Source of the DNA: an uncultured Ruminococcus sp.
GTDB lineage: Bacteria; Bacillota; Clostridia; Oscillospirales; Acutalibacteraceae
Direction of reading: 5' to 3'
Assembly: GCA_902766885.1 (NCBI GenBank)
Contig: CACXFS010000002.1
Location: 1-64,000, forward strand
DNA length: 64,000 nt
In this document: piece by piece, positions 63,172-64,000 of the stretch
How positions within the stretch are numbered: the stretch's first letter is position 1
Layout: every line of letters starts with the position of its first letter
The notes under the pieces: model-generated
What the model was told of the DNA's origin: nothing
The model's database searches: none
What the model saw: only the letters and a program-made list of their open reading frames with translations
Position numbers and translations under genes: made by a program

Positions 63172-64000
63172 TCAACGCAGTTCCCATTCTTTTATGTCTT
63201 TTACCTCGTTATACATTGCAACATAGCTTTTATGGCGTGACGGCTCAATTTCGCCGTCAGAAACAGCCTGCAAAATCCTGCATCCCTTTTCACAGGTATG
63301 CGAACAGGAGGTAAACTGACATTCACCGAGGTATTTTTCAAATTCGGGAAAGCAGTACTGCAAATGAGTTTTGTCAATCATTTCGTATCTCTGCAAGTCA
63401 ACGGTAGAAAATCCCGGAGTGTCAGCCACAAAGCAACCGTCAATTTCAAACAGCTCAACAACCCTTGTTGTGTGTTTTCCTCGTCCGAGTTTTCGGCTTA
63501 TCTGCCCTGTCTGCAGCTCAAGCTCGGGGAAAATTCGGTTAATCAGCGTTGATTTGCCTACTCCGCTGTTTCCCGTAAAAGCAGACACCTTGCCTTTAAG
63601 AAAATCTTTAAGCTTGTTCACGTTCTCAGTATCGTCGGGAGAACAGAGAAACACAGGAAATTCGGAATTGCGATAAATTTTTGCAATCCTTTCCCCCGAT
63701 TTCAAATCATTTTTCGACACAACAATTGCAGGAATCATATTGTTGTTAACTGCCGCCGCAGTCATCTTGTCAATTACCGTAAAATTCGGCTCAGGGTCAA
63801 CCGTTGAACATACAATTACAAGTGTGTCGATATTTGCAAGTGCAGGGCGTTTTAGCTTGTTGATTCTCGGTTTTATTTCTTCAATTGACGCAAAGCCCTC
63901 ATCGGGAACGGAAATTACTACCTTATCTCCGACTACGGGGGAATTTCCGCTTTTGCGAAAACTTCCCCTTGCCTTACATTCATATTCTTTGCCGTCACAG
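63172..64000 (-). CDS. rsgA: Ribosome small subunit-dependent GTPase A, lacking the N-terminus (window edge)
   Basis: RsgA is a circularly permuted GTPase that checks 30S maturation. The frame is open to the window edge. The visible part begins in the OB fold (CDGKEYECKARGSFRKSGNSPVVGDKVVI), then DTLVIVCSTVDPEPN, the G4 motif as VVSKNDL, the P-loop GNSGVGKSTLINRIFP and DTPGFS. A zinc site (CQFTSCSHTCEKGC) and a C-terminal helix follow. Only the first 20 or so residues should be missing. It probably follows a PASTA kinase gene upstream of the window. Confidence 0.95.
   Translation of the reverse strand, partial: CDGKEYECKARGSFRKSGNSPVVGDKVVISVPDEGFASIEEIKPRINKLKRPALANIDTLVIVCSTVDPEPNFTVIDKMTAAAVNNNMIPAIVVSKNDLKSGERIAKIYRNSEFPVFLCSPDDTENVNKLKDFLKGKVSAFTGNSGVGKSTLINRIFPELELQTGQISRKLGRGKHTTRVVELFEIDGCFVADTPGFSTVDLQRYEMIDKTHLQYCFPEFEKYLGECQFTSCSHTCEKGCRILQAVSDGEIEPSRHKSYVAMYNEVKDIKEWELR

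Overview
The window looks like a chromosomal segment of a Ruminococcus-like member of the Clostridia (Oscillospiraceae). The evidence is Firmicute-style gene order (ruvCAB, ecfA1-ecfA2-ecfT-truA, rnj-gdpP-rplI-dnaB, pgk-tpiA-gpmI, rsgA-thiN), strong GGAGG-type ribosome binding sites, several TTG and GTG starts, and three secreted proteins with C-terminal dockerin modules. One dockerin protein has an N-terminal region that resembles a starch-binding module, so an amylosome-type relative of Ruminococcus bromii is possible. That species-level idea is inference. Most of the window is ordinary core genome.

Left part (1-18,000). The end of rpmB is followed by a VOC protein, a small AT-rich unknown gene, and tRNA-Gly with nearby fragments of its 3' end. 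A long leftward operon then runs from ruvC at 14,529 through ruvA, ruvB, glmM, an rRNA-type methyltransferase, the ECF vitamin transporter core, truA, a DUF5711 protein and cvpA to pgsA; a ClpE-like HSP100 has its own promoter. glyQS is divergent from ruvC. An MFS transporter and a CPBP protease follow.

Middle (18,400-43,200). An isolated phage-type lysis cassette (coiled-coil membrane protein, holin-like protein, amidase) sits before uvrA. Then come ftsH, tilS, dnaB, rplI, gdpP (c-di-AMP hydrolysis) and rnj, all leftward. Rightward rnhA, nifS and nifU supply RNase HI and Fe-S assembly. A free-standing unit with an 11-codon ORF lies between nifU and the leftward csoR-copA copper operon. CopA carries an in-frame C-terminal CopZ domain with its own ribosome binding site and ATG. 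Small membrane proteins, trmL and the pgk-tpiA-gpmI glycolysis cluster follow.

Right part (43,200-64,000) is the accessory region: a secreted papain-like cysteine peptidase with a lipoprotein neighbour, an unknown Cys-containing protein, an asymmetric heterodimeric ABC exporter, a cluster of small lipoproteins, an XRE/DUF2975 pair, three dockerin proteins, queH, a HAD phosphatase and a cyclase-family hydrolase. It ends with a zinc-ribbon/PASTA pseudokinase, tRNA-Ala, thiN and the 3' part of rsgA.

The most notable non-textbook signals are the nested copZ start inside copA, the 11-codon transcription unit, a roughly 63-bp structured dispersed repeat present twice with compensatory changes, the PASTA pseudokinase lacking all catalytic motifs, and a family of short hairpin-plus-GTAG repeats between leftward genes.
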